A DNA stretch of 57,842 bases from Nitrososphaera sp. (GTDB taxonomy: Archaea; Thermoproteota; Nitrososphaeria; Nitrososphaerales; Nitrososphaeraceae), in NCBI GenBank assembly GCA_023250885.1, contig JAHEZV010000003.1, forward strand, positions 1 to 57,842. Reading direction: 5' to 3'. The notes below the pieces were generated by a model. It did no database searches and was not told where the DNA came from. It was given only the letters and a program-made list of their open reading frames with translations. The number at the start of each line of letters is the position of its first letter. The stretch's first letter is position 1. The position numbers and the translations under genes were made by a program. Shown here piece by piece: positions 32,929 to 41,696 of this stretch.

Positions 32929-34307
32929 CTGCCAAGGAGGTTCTTCTTTGAAAGCACCCTGTAGAGCTGCTCCTTTGTCATCAGCTTTTTGCTCAGCACC
33001 AGCTCGCGTATGCTCTTGTTCGTCTTGAGCGACTCTTTGTAAATTTCCGCCGCCTTCAGGTAGCCGATGTAGGGATTCAAGAGCGTGACCAGCGCCGGGC
33101 TTTTTTCAATGTACGACTCCAGCCTGTCCCTGTTTGCTTCAATCCCGTCCACCATGTTGGCTGCAAATATCGGCAGAAAATTCTTTAGCATGTCAGTCGA
33201 GTCGAGCATGCATTTCAGCATGCCCGGCAGCATCACATTCAGCTCGAACTGGCCTGCCTGCGCGGCCATCGCAACTGATACGTCGTTGCCGATGACGTTG
33301 AAACACACCATATTCAGGCACTCTGCAAGCGACGGGTTGACCTTGCCCGGCATTATCGATGAGCCGGCGTGGACGGCCGGTATCAGGATTTCTGCAAGGC
33401 CGGCGGTCGGGCCCGAAGCCATGAGACGGATGTCGTTTGCCATCTTGTTGAGTTCTACCGCAAGGTTGCGCAGCGCCGACGAGCAGCTGGCGATATCAAA
33501 CTTGCTCTGGAGCGAGTAAAACATGTTGTCAGACGGCTTCAGGCTCAGCCCGGAAACCTTGGACAAATTCTTTATTGCAAGCTGCCTGTAGCCTTTCAGG
33601 GCGTTGGCGCCAGTGCCAACAGCTGTGCCTCCAAGGCCGACGTATGCAAGTCCGTTCATTGACCGCACGAGCGTCGCCCTCGCCTGCTTTAGCGAATAGG
33701 CGTATTCCTCAAACTCTGCGCCAAGCGTGACAGGGATTGCGTCCATCAAGTGCGTCCGGCCAATCTTGACGATGCCGGAGAACTTTTTCGCTTTCTTTTG
33801 CAAGGACGCTATCAGCCTGTCAAGCGAGGCGACAGTCTCTTCCATGTTGAGCAGGATCGCGACGTGCATAGCAGTGGGGAAAGTGTCGTTGCTTGACTGC
33901 GACATGTTGACGTGGTCGTTAGGGCTGATTGTTTCATAGCTGCCTTTTTTCTTGCCAAGGTTCTCAAGCGCCCTGTTTGCCACGACTTCATTTGTGTTCA
34001 TGTTGAACGCGGTCCCAGCGCCGGAATTGATGGCTTCGACGACGAAATGGTCGAGTAGCTTGCCTGACAAAATTTCGTCGCACGCCCTCACTATCGCCCT
34101 GGTTTTCTTGGCATCAAGCGCCTTGAGCTCCCTGTTTGCCAGTGCTGCAGATCGCTTGATCATGATATATGCCATGACTAGATTGACGTGAGCCTTCTGA
34201 CCAGTCACCTTGTATTGGTTGATTGCGCGGGCAGTAAACGGGCCGTAATAAGCAGCGGATGGGACCTTGACCTTGCCAAGGGAATCCTTGTCAATTCTGA
34301 ACGACAT
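32925..34307 (-). CDS. Class II fumarase / aspartase-family lyase
   Basis: 460 residues with SGAGTAFNMNTNEVVANRA, GRTHLMDAIPVTLGAEF and the signature GSSIMPGKVNPSLAE. The PGKVNP form and IGYLKAAEIYKES end are nearer class II fumarase, while other stretches (VIGNDVSVAMAAQAGQFELNV) are shared with aspartase. Fumarase is favoured since the TCA/HP-HB network needs one. ATG 34307. Confidence 0.85.
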   Translation of the reverse strand: MSFRIDKDSLGKVKVPSAAYYGPFTARAINQYKVTGQKAHVNLVMAYIMIKRSAALANRELKALDAKKTRAIVRACDEILSGKLLDHFVVEAINSGAGTAFNMNTNEVVANRALENLGKKKGSYETISPNDHVNMSQSSNDTFPTAMHVAILLNMEETVASLDRLIASLQKKAKKFSGIVKIGRTHLMDAIPVTLGAEFEEYAYSLKQARATLVRSMNGLAYVGLGGTAVGTGANALKGYRQLAIKNLSKVSGLSLKPSDNMFYSLQSKFDIASCSSALRNLAVELNKMANDIRLMASGPTAGLAEILIPAVHAGSSIMPGKVNPSLAECLNMVCFNVIGNDVSVAMAAQAGQFELNVMLPGMLKCMLDSTDMLKNFLPIFAANMVDGIEANRDRLESYIEKSPALVTLLNPYIGYLKAAEIYKESLKTNKSIRELVLSKKLMTKEQLYRVLSKKNLLGS

Positions 34308-34355
34308 CGCCGGATGCCACTACTGTGGGGGCCGTAATAAATTAATCGACTACTC

Positions 34356-34784
34356 TCACGATATTATTCTGGCGGAGGCGAGCCCTTCTATCCGCAGCGC
34401 TTCAGAGCTGGATATGATTGCGCCATGGAGCATCAGCGGGTTCTGCCCTGCGGTGGGAGTGTCCTGCACGGGCACGGCATAAAGGAAGCGCGCCAGCTTT
34501 GCAAAGATGATCTTGCCGTACCAGTTGTTTTCAAGGCAGAGCCTCCTCTCCCGCTCTTCGAGATCGTCCAGCGCAACGACCCTGTCGATTGTGCCAGAGC
34601 CGGTGAACGCGTCCCTTCTGACAAAGAGCACCCGAGTCCCGCGCGACCAGTCGCGCCTTATGCCGACGTAGAATGTGTGCAGGCTGAACAGCTGCCTTTC
34701 AAGGTCGTCCTTCTGTATCCTCAGGATATAGCTTGGAGGCTCGTCTGACACCAAGGCTTCTGCTTTGAGGCATTTATAAAACAT
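34356..34784 (-). CDS. Protein of unknown function
   Basis: 142 residues from ATG 34784 (MFYKCLKAEALVSDEPPSYI); the ORF-track start reaches into the divergent gene. The sequence RRDWSRGTRVLFVRRDAFTG and NNWYGKIIFAKLARFLYAVP suggests a small beta-barrel fold of the PUA/EVE type, but I cannot name the family. Shares a promoter region with the 2-hydroxyacid dehydrogenase. Confidence 0.6.
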   Translation of the reverse strand: MFYKCLKAEALVSDEPPSYILRIQKDDLERQLFSLHTFYVGIRRDWSRGTRVLFVRRDAFTGSGTIDRVVALDDLEERERRLCLENNWYGKIIFAKLARFLYAVPVQDTPTAGQNPLMLHGAIISSSEALRIEGLASARIIS

Positions 34785-34812
34785 TATATTACTACTGGAT
34801 TTTTCAAGCCCT

Positions 34813-35745
34813 ATGCAAGTCAGCGGCAAGGTGCTCGTCTGCGACTCAATCAACCAGGCAGGCATCGACAGCATGAAGCGCGCCGGGCTCGCTGTCGACT
34901 ACAAGCCGGAGATAAAGCCGGCCGAGCTCGCGTCATCTGTCAGGGATTACGACGTCATCATTGTTCGGAGCAGGACCAAGGTCACAAAGGAAGTCGTCGA
35001 CGCGGCCGCAAACGCCAAGATAATCGCCCGCGTTGGAGTGGGGCTTGAAAACGTCGACGTCAAGGCCGCGGAGGCGAAAAATATCATGGTGATCAACGCG
35101 CCCGAAGCAGCTTCCATCGCGGTGGCAGAGCTTGCAATCGGGCTGATGATATCGCTTGCAAGGAGCATACCAAGGGCAGACTCTGAGATCAAGCGCGGCA
35201 ACTGGATCAAGAAGGAGCTGATGGGAATGCAATTGTCCGGCAAGTACCTAGGAATTGTTGGCGTGGGCAGCATCGGGCGCAACATCGGCAGGATGGCAAA
35301 GGCGCTCCGCATGAGCCTAATAGGCTATGACCCGTACCCGATAAACCCAGAGTTCATCAAAGAGACCGGCATGATAATAACAGATCTCAACACGCTCCTT
35401 GAAAGCGCCGACTTTGTCACGTGCCACGTGCCGTCGATTCCGGAGACAAAACACATGTTCAACGCCGAGCGCCTTGCAAAAATGAAGCCGACCGCATACC
35501 TCGTCAACACGTCAAGGGGCGAGATAATAGACGAGAACGCACTGTATGAAGCATTGAAGAACGGCAAGATAGCCGGCGCAGCGCTTGACGTCTTTGAAGT
35601 CGAGCCGCCGACAAACAAGCAGCTGCTCGGGCTGCCAAACCTTGTGTGCACGCCTCACATTGGCGCGCAGACAAAGGAGGCGCAGGAACTGGCTTCGGTC
35701 GTAATTGCAGAAAAGGTAATCCAGATCCTGCGTGGCGTAATATAG
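34813..35745 (+). CDS. D-2-hydroxyacid dehydrogenase, likely D-3-phosphoglycerate dehydrogenase
   Basis: 310 residues: IIVRSRTKVTKEVVDAAANA, ARVGVGLENVDVKAAEAKNI, Rossmann IVGVGSIGRNIGRMAKAL, STSRGEIIDE-like VNTSRGEIIDENALYEAL, and the catalytic His in CTPHIGAQTKEAQE. It lacks the C-terminal ACT/regulatory domains of long SerA enzymes, as in other archaeal short forms. First serine-synthesis step is the likely role. A TATA-like TTTATAAAAC lies about 35 nt before ATG 34813. Confidence 0.87.
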   Translation: MQVSGKVLVCDSINQAGIDSMKRAGLAVDYKPEIKPAELASSVRDYDVIIVRSRTKVTKEVVDAAANAKIIARVGVGLENVDVKAAEAKNIMVINAPEAASIAVAELAIGLMISLARSIPRADSEIKRGNWIKKELMGMQLSGKYLGIVGVGSIGRNIGRMAKALRMSLIGYDPYPINPEFIKETGMIITDLNTLLESADFVTCHVPSIPETKHMFNAERLAKMKPTAYLVNTSRGEIIDENALYEALKNGKIAGAALDVFEVEPPTNKQLLGLPNLVCTPHIGAQTKEAQELASVVIAEKVIQILRGVI

Positions 35746-35779
35746 ATTATAAAAGGGTGCCAGACAGGAGAGTGGTATA

Positions 35780-36238
35780 ATGCGCAGGTACATGACCCAG
35801 ACCTGGCTTCGGATGTGGAAGGAAAATTCAGACGAGCTCAAGTCAAAGGCAATAGCCTGGAGGACAGAGCCGACCATCCACAGGATAGAGAGGCCAAGCA
35901 GGCTTGACAGGGCCCACAGGCTGGGCTACAAGGCAAAGCAGGGCATCGTGGTTGTCCGAGCGCGAGTGGGCAGGGGCGGCATGAGGAAGCAGCGCCCGGT
36001 ATCAGGCAGGAGGCCGAAACACCTCGGCGTGGTCCACATCAAGCAGGGCATCAACATGCGCAAGGTCGCAGAGCGAAGGGTGAACGAGAAATTCCCCAAC
36101 CTTGAAGTGCTCGGTTCTTACTACCTGCACAAGGACGGGATGAATATCTGGTACGAAGTCATACTTGCAGACCCTGGGCACCCCGCAATCTCGAAGGACA
36201 GGGAAATGCGCGGCAAGCTGAAGGCGTTTGCAAAATAA
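35780..36238 (+). CDS. rpl15e: Ribosomal protein L15e
   Basis: 152 residues: TWLRMWKENSDELKSKAIAW, RLDRAHRLGYKAKQGIVVVR and RPVSGRRPKHLGVVHIKQG are L15e. ATG 35780 with TATA-like ATTATAAAAG about 30 nt upstream. It marks the end of the core block before an accessory region. Confidence 0.96.
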   Translation: MRRYMTQTWLRMWKENSDELKSKAIAWRTEPTIHRIERPSRLDRAHRLGYKAKQGIVVVRARVGRGGMRKQRPVSGRRPKHLGVVHIKQGINMRKVAERRVNEKFPNLEVLGSYYLHKDGMNIWYEVILADPGHPAISKDREMRGKLKAFAK

Positions 36239-36245
36239 TTTTCAG

Positions 36246-36728
36246 CTAGCTAGCGCAAGCATATGCTTGTTCCATCTCGTCAACAACGTAGTCTAGACCT
36301 TCAGGTGCCGTGGCAGATGTGGCAAAGTCATCAACCCACGACACACAATGGGTCATGCCGTTCATCGTGACAGTCAGCGAGTACGAGAAGTAGTCGGTCG
36401 GGCCAGTTTTCGCCTGGATGCTCTCCATCGCAAAAAACCCGCTGCCGGCTATCGCCTCCCTGATCTCTTGCACCTTTGCGCCGGACAGCTGCCGCTCTGT
36501 TGTGTTCGACGTGCCCAGATAGAACGTAATCACGTTAGTTTTGGAATCAAACGACGCCTTGGAGTCAAACGCGAGCTTCTCGTTGATGCCTGCTATGCCG
36601 CCTGACTTGACATACTCAAACTTCATGTCATGCGACCCTTGCAGGGCGAGTATCGCCATCGGCATAGCTTCTGCAATTGCTACGGCTACGGCAGCCAGAC
36701 CGGCGAGCATCAACGTCTTTTGGGGCAT
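36246..36728 (-). CDS. Exported protein of unknown function
   Basis: 160 residues; N-terminal signal peptide or anchor (TLMLAGLAAVAVAIAEAMPM), then a beta-rich domain (DMKFEYVKSGGIAGINEKLA, TNVITFYLGTSNTTERQLSG). One Cys in the middle and one near the end could pair. Lies 7 nt from the convergent rpl15e stop. Similar small exported proteins are common in Thaumarchaeota; function unknown. Confidence 0.65.
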   Translation of the reverse strand: MPQKTLMLAGLAAVAVAIAEAMPMAILALQGSHDMKFEYVKSGGIAGINEKLAFDSKASFDSKTNVITFYLGTSNTTERQLSGAKVQEIREAIAGSGFFAMESIQAKTGPTDYFSYSLTVTMNGMTHCVSWVDDFATSATAPEGLDYVVDEMEQAYACAS

Positions 36729-36926
36729 GACGTGGACGGCAGGAAACTCCTAATAAATAGATAGTTGACAAATGGGTCATTTTTATCATGATGGCGCACT
36801 AGTGCATCCCAATAATATGCTTCCAACAAAACTAACGTTTTGTTGCCTTCCTATTCTCCTAGACGCAGCGCAAATCCGAGCCTGTAGCACGCAAGCATAT
36901 TAAGTCGAAAATCCTTTTCATTTGCA

Positions 36927-37283
36927 ATGCTTCTTCTATCAATAATAGTTCAAGCAATTGGGGGATGTATACCAGAGCTTGGGAATGGCTGCCAAGACAT
37001 GACTAATTCTTCAAGCACATACCTCAGCATACTGATAGGGGCGATTATCGGCGCTTTAGTCAGCTGGTGGATATACAATAGGCAGAAAAAGACATCAAAG
37101 TTGCAGGACGCGACGCTTGAAAGGATAAGGGAGTTGAATGAGCGACACGATGACATGCTGAAGAGGATTCAGCGGATCGAGCAACACAATCAAGCGACGC
37201 TGGACGCTATCTTTAAAGTGGAGAAAGGGATTGAGGACATAATCAAGAAAGACCAGGCAAATCAAAATCATGATTATACTTGA
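36927..37283 (+). CDS. Membrane-anchored coiled-coil protein
   Basis: 118 residues; start ATG 36927 or ATG 36999 (MTNSSSTYLSILIGAIIGAL). A single membrane helix, basic WWIYNRQKKTSK, then a heptad-rich cytosolic helix (ERIRELNERHDDMLKRIQRI ... VEKGIEDIIKK). Likely a scaffold or sensor; no family recognised. Confidence 0.6.
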   Translation: MLLLSIIVQAIGGCIPELGNGCQDMTNSSSTYLSILIGAIIGALVSWWIYNRQKKTSKLQDATLERIRELNERHDDMLKRIQRIEQHNQATLDAIFKVEKGIEDIIKKDQANQNHDYT

Positions 37284-37293
37284 TTGGGTAATA

Positions 37294-37551
37294 TCAAACT
37301 GGCGAAGACAGATTCTTTACTATCATGAGCGTCGAGCTGGACCTTACCCAATTATTTGTCCTGATTTCCATTACCACCTTCTTCAGCTGCGCGTCCGTCT
37401 CTGAATTGACTTTCACAAAGAACTCGTATACGCCGGACACTCTGACAGCAAATTCTACATTAGGCATTTTCTTCAGCTCCGCTGCGAACAGGTCAGCTGA
37501 ATCACTTTCACAGCTGACCATAATAAAGGCGCTTGGCATTAGACATTTCAT
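37294..37551 (-). CDS. Stand-alone Lrp/AsnC ligand-binding (RAM) domain
   Basis: 85 residues: AFIMVSCESDSADLFAAELK, MPNVEFAVRVSGVYEFFVKV and a final strand. This is the RAM domain of Lrp/AsnC regulators without the DNA-binding part. Such single-domain proteins bind amino acids or tune full-length Lrp partners by co-assembly. Confidence 0.75.
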   Translation of the reverse strand: MKCLMPSAFIMVSCESDSADLFAAELKKMPNVEFAVRVSGVYEFFVKVNSETDAQLKKVVMEIRTNNWVRSSSTLMIVKNLSSPV

Positions 37552-37663
37552 TTGACGCTCGCCATTATTATGTTATTGCTGTAAACAGAAGGGAGAAGAG
37601 ACGGACTAACTCCAAGCTGGTTCAATCCGATGACCTTATTAGAGTCTTGTTTCGTATTCGGTT

Positions 37664-37939
37664 GTGGCAGCAACATTTCTCGTCTTTTTCAAATACAAAT
37701 CAATGAACAAGGAGGATGCACAGAGAGCAGCAGGGCAATGGCGCGAAATGAAGGGCACCTTGCCTACTGATGTTGAATTGATAGCAGAGTACGACCATGC
37801 ATGGGGCACAGAGTACAACGGCTTTCTTCTTTTCGAAGCAGAGAAAGCTGATTCCTTCCTGGATTGGTGGTCTACCTTCAAAGATAGCATTAGGTGGTAC
37901 GTTGAAAAGACATACACCATCACAGCCAGGAAGCGTTGA
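37664..37939 (+). CDS. Small DUF3303-like protein
   Basis: 91 residues from GTG 37664. FLVFFKYKSMNKEDAQRAAG, AWGTEYNGFLLFEAEKADSF and FLDWWSTFKDSIRWYVEKTY match the pattern of dimeric ferredoxin-like DUF3303 proteins. Soluble; no known function. Confidence 0.55.
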   Translation: MAATFLVFFKYKSMNKEDAQRAAGQWREMKGTLPTDVELIAEYDHAWGTEYNGFLLFEAEKADSFLDWWSTFKDSIRWYVEKTYTITARKR

Positions 37940-38111
37940 CAATCATGGGCTTCGGTACTAGGAAGATGCCATATTGATAAGGATGAAGGAACTCTAGAGC
38001 AAGAATCAGCTCACGCGTGATGTTTTGCAGTCCATTGGTAGCTTGGCGGTCAGCTAGCTAATCATCCTTTCAAAATGTTATATGGAAGTCCCCGCATATT
38101 TCTTCTAGTAG

Positions 38112-39635
38112 ATGGTTCCTGACGACTCTATCAATGAAGGGTCGGGGGATGAGCAGGACCCAGGCCCGATTATCAACCCCCTTTCAAGGCCCGTGCCATT
38201 ATGGTCAGAGCTGCTGAACCGTGTCAAGCTATTCGACTGGTGGGTGGAATACCACAAAGGAGGTACCTACGAATCGATACTTAAAAATAGGATAATTCAG
38301 CTTGGCATGGAAACGGGTTTCCCCAATCGATGGCTAAGAAAAATATTGCGCCATGCAATTTCAGAGTTTTCAAAGAAAGGTTTAGGACCCGACTATTATG
38401 GTTATCACAACATTGACCACGAACTTGAAGCTGCGCTATTCACTCTAATTGCAGCCAACAGCCAGCCTGCTAACTCTAGCTTCACACCCGAGGAACTAGC
38501 CTATCTTTTTGTTGCTGCGCTGTTTCATGACTATGATCCCCTGAAGAGGTTTGACAAGCCTCATGAGGATGCTGTCGAGCAAATCATAAGGACCGACACG
38601 AAGATCAGGCGATTTATTGACGAGGTCGGTCTAAATATCGACATTGTTATTGCTCTTATCCATCGAACAGCTTATCCCTTCCAAGGAGATAATGCGAAAC
38701 ACGCACAAAATCGTATGAAGGAACTTTTCACCGCTGCTGGAATCCCGGAGGATAATTATGCAACGAGAAAACGCTACACTAACCTGGGTTGGTTTCTGTC
38801 TGTCTCGGAACGCATCGCCGGTTATGCTTTGGGAGATTTTGAGCATTCCAAGGATCTGGCTAGAAGAAACGCGCATGCGCTGGGATGGCATCCTTCTGTC
38901 ATAAACGAACGGTCTGTTCATTATTTTGAGACGCTTGGGGAAGAAAGGGAGATGTTCGACCGAGTGATGTCCGGGGTTCCTGAAAGATACAGAGCAACAT
39001 TCTTCAATAATGTCGAGGGTTTCACAGAAGCTTGGAAGAAAGAGGTGGAGCTCCAACGGAGTGTCAGGAATGAAGTTATGATCCGGACCCTTGTCGAAAA
39101 CAATGTCGACGCAAAACTTCCTCGTGCGGTAGTCGACTCGGTAATGGAGGTATATAGCGAACAATCCTTCCCAATGAGTTCTGTACGTGAAGATTTCCTA
39201 ACATCGTTATGGGATCCGGAAAACATACTGGTTACACTAAGAGCCGAAAAGCAGGATGGCGCTATTGTGGGATATGCCAAAGGTAGTCCTCTTGAAAAAT
39301 GTAAGCTGAGAAGAGGTACGATAGACTACAATTTCGGAAAACATAACACCAGCTACTTGGAGGGCATAGGTATAAGAAGGGGATACTTGGGTGCAACGGG
39401 CGGTCACTTACTTCGGCTTAAATTCTTCGATGAAGCTGCGAATAGAGGCTACAAATTTGTGACTGGATACGCGCATCGTGATGTGATATTACAGCGCATC
39501 AAGAAAGGTGAGAAAATCGAGATGGTTCAAAGGTATGACCCTGACAAACTTGATTACTATAGAGCTAACCTTACAGATGAAATGTACCGAACGATCCTGT
39601 CTGATTCAAATGTGATTTACGTTGATCACGGATGA
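38112..39635 (+). CDS. HD-domain phosphohydrolase fused to a GNAT-like domain
   Basis: 507 residues. The N-terminal half has an HD-type metal site: YHNIDHELEAAL, then VAALFHDYDPLKRFDKPHED and a later His (LIHRTAYPF). The C-terminal third resembles an acetyltransferase (ILVTLRAEKQDGAIVGYAKG, YLEGIGIRRGYLGATGGHLL, KFFDEAANRGYKFVTGYAHR). HD domains hydrolyse nucleotides or cyclic nucleotides; the fusion suggests nucleotide-linked control of an acylation. ATG 38112. Substrate unknown. Confidence 0.6.
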   Translation: MVPDDSINEGSGDEQDPGPIINPLSRPVPLWSELLNRVKLFDWWVEYHKGGTYESILKNRIIQLGMETGFPNRWLRKILRHAISEFSKKGLGPDYYGYHNIDHELEAALFTLIAANSQPANSSFTPEELAYLFVAALFHDYDPLKRFDKPHEDAVEQIIRTDTKIRRFIDEVGLNIDIVIALIHRTAYPFQGDNAKHAQNRMKELFTAAGIPEDNYATRKRYTNLGWFLSVSERIAGYALGDFEHSKDLARRNAHALGWHPSVINERSVHYFETLGEEREMFDRVMSGVPERYRATFFNNVEGFTEAWKKEVELQRSVRNEVMIRTLVENNVDAKLPRAVVDSVMEVYSEQSFPMSSVREDFLTSLWDPENILVTLRAEKQDGAIVGYAKGSPLEKCKLRRGTIDYNFGKHNTSYLEGIGIRRGYLGATGGHLLRLKFFDEAANRGYKFVTGYAHRDVILQRIKKGEKIEMVQRYDPDKLDYYRANLTDEMYRTILSDSNVIYVDHG

Positions 39636-39823
39636 GGACGTCGTTAAGTGGGTCCTTCAGGATTGTTATCGTTATTGCAGTCTTTCTAAGAAAGACGGTG
39701 TTATGGTTTGGGTGCATGTGTTTTCTTAAGAACGTAACGTAATAGTAATATAGCCTGAAATGGCATATTCGGCTGTTGCAGGCTCCAGCTCAAGAATGAT
39801 TGTTATGATGGAGCTAGCACTGT
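39636..39823. other. Spacer in the accessory region
   Basis: No convincing coding frame. GTCTTTCTAAGAAAGAC at about 39680 is a near-palindrome that could be the terminator or an operator behind the HD-GNAT gene. Confidence 0.35.
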
Positions 39824-39970
39824 GTGGAGAGGAAAGGCAAAAATATTACCAATAAGAAAACAAGACTGTCTTTTATCCAGCTGAAGGCCACTCCAGGAGG
39901 CTATTGGGAAGGAACCTTAGCAATATATAATGGCCGTCACTCTGAATTACTATGCGAATATATTTCTTAA
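39824..39970 (+). CDS. Possible small protein (48 aa)
   Basis: GTG 39824 opens MERKGKNITNKKTRLSFIQL, followed by KATPGGYWEGTLAIYNGRHS and a stop at 39968. The frame has a natural amino-acid mix and a beta-like second half. It may be a piece of a larger gene, since it lies among decayed genes. No family recognised. Confidence 0.35.
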   Translation: MERKGKNITNKKTRLSFIQLKATPGGYWEGTLAIYNGRHSELLCEYIS

Positions 39971-39986
39971 TAGAGTAATATACGAA

Positions 39987-40124
39987 TTATGCGGTATTGA
40001 AGAACTGGGAATAATATCGTAAGAACTTGGTTTCATTCTCCGGATAGAATACGCGCCTCCAGGCGCCCTTGCTAGCTGGGTCTCCGTAGTTCCATACAGA
40101 GCATCCTATCAGCAGTTGCGCCAT
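39987..40124 (-). pseudogene. DUF72-family protein, N-terminal fragment
   Basis: From ATG 40124 the frame encodes MAQLLIGCSVWNYGDPASKG and WRRVFYPENETKFLRYYSQF, then FNTA and a stop. This matches the beginning of DUF72 proteins (GTSGWSYGDWKGVFYP..., YY...FNTVEI). Full proteins are about 240-300 residues; only 45 remain and no continuation is seen. A truncated gene. Confidence 0.6.
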
Positions 40125-40326
40125 GACAGACAAATTACCAGTAGCCTAGATGTATCAACTGCCATTTGGCAGAGGAACGATAACCACAAATGCTATTCAA
40201 CTCTGGATTCAGTGATGCTTATCACTCTCATGTGGCCGAAAGAAGCATGATTTCATGATGAGAATGTCAGGATTGCTTGGCCGTCCAATGGCGTTTCAGC
40301 CTTTATTCAGCTTCAGTGGAGCTACG

Positions 40327-40464
40327 TCAATATTTTTGCCACGGCTTTGCGTGCTTTAGAAGGTGGCAGTTTTCAGAACAAAAGTAATCGTCGCACATGT
40401 AACAATAGATCGGATAGTCCTGGGTCTTTCTGCCACAGCCTCCGCATGTAGAGGATCCATCCAT
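40327..40464 (-). CDS. Small zinc-finger protein (45 aa, MYND/HIT-like)
   Basis: Below the ORF-track limit. From ATG 40464: MDGSSTCGGCGRKTQDYPIY, then CYMCDDYFCSENCHLLKHAK and WQKY. Cys/His spacing CxxC...CxxC...C...C...H resembles zf-HIT or MYND fingers, which bind two zinc ions and mediate protein contact. It sits near other zinc-finger genes. Function unknown. Confidence 0.65.
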   Translation of the reverse strand: MDGSSTCGGCGRKTQDYPIYCYMCDDYFCSENCHLLKHAKPWQKY

Positions 40465-40608
40465 AGTTATCTCACATGTCCGTCTCACTTAAGGTTTTGA
40501 GCAACCACCTTTTGGCCTCCCATCGGCTCGCCCCTCCTCGGCTAGCTACGTAACATTGTTCAGGTAGATAATACCAGTGTTGATAAATTTAGGTGTCTGT
40601 ACCCCGGT

Positions 40609-40803
40609 ATGATGGCTCGGGAGATCCTTCGGAGTGAGCACCATAAGCAATCCTACTTGATGAACGAGCTAGAATCCTTGGGATTAGCAAAGATCCGGCT
40701 GAACGAATTTAATGATGCCAAAGAATTGGGAGGCCTCGTGAAGACCATTAAGGAATCCCTTCTGAAAGAATATCATAATTCTTATCCAATCGCTACCGCC
40801 TGA
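40609..40803 (+). CDS. Small helical protein (64 aa)
   Basis: ATG 40609, MMAREILRSEHHKQSYLMNE, entirely helix-forming with charged faces. TATA-like GATAAATTTA about 28 nt upstream supports a leaderless transcript. No family recognised. Confidence 0.5.
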   Translation: MMAREILRSEHHKQSYLMNELESLGLAKIRLNEFNDAKELGGLVKTIKESLLKEYHNSYPIATA

Positions 40804-40919
40804 GTCTCATCTTCTGCATGATCGCATACAATCAGCGGATCCTGACTTGAGCTGCAAGTCAATTAAAATTCGCCGAAAGTTGTATAGCTTACTTTCCGGA
40901 TAGGCTCGGCAGCCACTAG

Positions 40920-41111
40920 TTGACCCAACACCACTTGCATCAATGCATTGTTTGCGGTTGCTTGTATGACCATGTGAGCAGGCACGACCAGCTTTTTTAT
41001 GATGGCACATGCGAGCAATGTTCAAATTTTGTCCAAAAGGGGAAGGAACAGAAATTCGACGCGATTACTGTTTTACAGTTTGATGTGGCGTGGAAGAACA
41101 GGCAACGATAG
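40920..41111 (+). CDS. Small zinc-ribbon protein (63 aa)
   Basis: TTG 40920: MTQHHLHQCIVCGCLYDHVS, then YDGTCEQCSNFVQKG, giving CxxC...CxxC separated by about 19 residues. One of several small zinc proteins in this part of the window. The TTG start has no strong promoter, so the start is uncertain. Confidence 0.5.
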   Translation: MTQHHLHQCIVCGCLYDHVSRHDQLFYDGTCEQCSNFVQKGKEQKFDAITVLQFDVAWKNRQR

Positions 41112-41152
41112 CGTCCATTCAGTGTTTGAATTCTGATGAGGTAATATACTAA

Positions 41153-41197
41153 TGAAAAAAGAAAATGGCCGGGCTGCTGGTATCAAACACCAGCCCG
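41153..41197 (-). terminator. Terminator after the lysine-rich ORF
   Basis: Minus-strand hairpin CGGGCT-GGT...ACC-AGCCCG (9 pairs with a 3-nt bulge) followed by TTTTCTTTTTTC. Lies 14 nt beyond the stop of the 11-residue ORF, as expected of its own terminator. Confidence 0.55.
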
Positions 41198-41210
41198 ATC
41201 CTGCAAGAAA

Positions 41211-41246
41211 TTACTTCTTCTTTGGCTTGGTTTTCTTTTTCGCCAT
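41211..41246 (-). CDS. Lysine-rich microprotein (11 aa)
   Basis: ATG 41246 encodes MAKKKTKPKKK then TAA. AAAGG sits just before the ATG, a TATA-like AAATATAATAAC lies about 30 nt upstream, and a strong terminator follows. The full set of signals around a 36-bp frame is unusual. It may encode a basic peptide, or the transcript may itself be the product. Confidence 0.4.
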   Translation of the reverse strand: MAKKKTKPKKK

Positions 41247-41391
41247 CCTTTGAATCGAAGAGTGACGGAAGTTATTATATTTGATCGATGTCTTGATGAA
41301 GTTTTAGGCGGAACCTTCTACAGTAGACTTCTATGCATGCTATCGATTTCGAAAGTTCAACACCACAAGACATTTTACATACATCGCCCTT

Positions 41392-41508
41392 GAGCTGACA
41401 GCTCGGGAGAACAGCGGGAGCCGTCATTCCGGCTGCCAGCCCATCAGGCAATTCTTAGAGAGAGGAAGGAGGGGGAGCTCGGGTAAAGCTTCTTCCTTCC
41501 CTCACCAA
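41392..41508 (+). ncRNA. Candidate structured RNA
   Basis: GC-richer stretch in AT-rich surroundings with three successive hairpins: GAGCT-GAC-AGCTC (41392-41404), AGCCG-TCATTC-CGGCT (41419-41434), and a long purine/pyrimidine hairpin GGAAGGA...TCCTTCC with inner AGCT/AGCT (41464-41500). TATA-like TTTTACATA lies just upstream. No known RNA family recognised; it has no RNase P or SRP core motifs. Confidence 0.3.
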
Positions 41509-41696
41509 GCCCCATGATCAACTACGAGGAGCTATGTAAGGAACGTGGATAATTTGTTCAATTCGCAAAAAAGTGAATAGATAGTCCAGATTATTCCTGC
41601 AGACAGCTTTCAGAGTAGCACGCGAAATCAGGTGGAGTATTGTCCACACAATGCCATGCCGAAAGGCTTGACAAGCTTTACATCTGAAGACATTTT

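Noticed and set aside
41392-41508. RNase P or SRP RNA
   Set aside because: The universal RNase P core strings and the SRP helix 8 motif are absent; the stretch is also too short.
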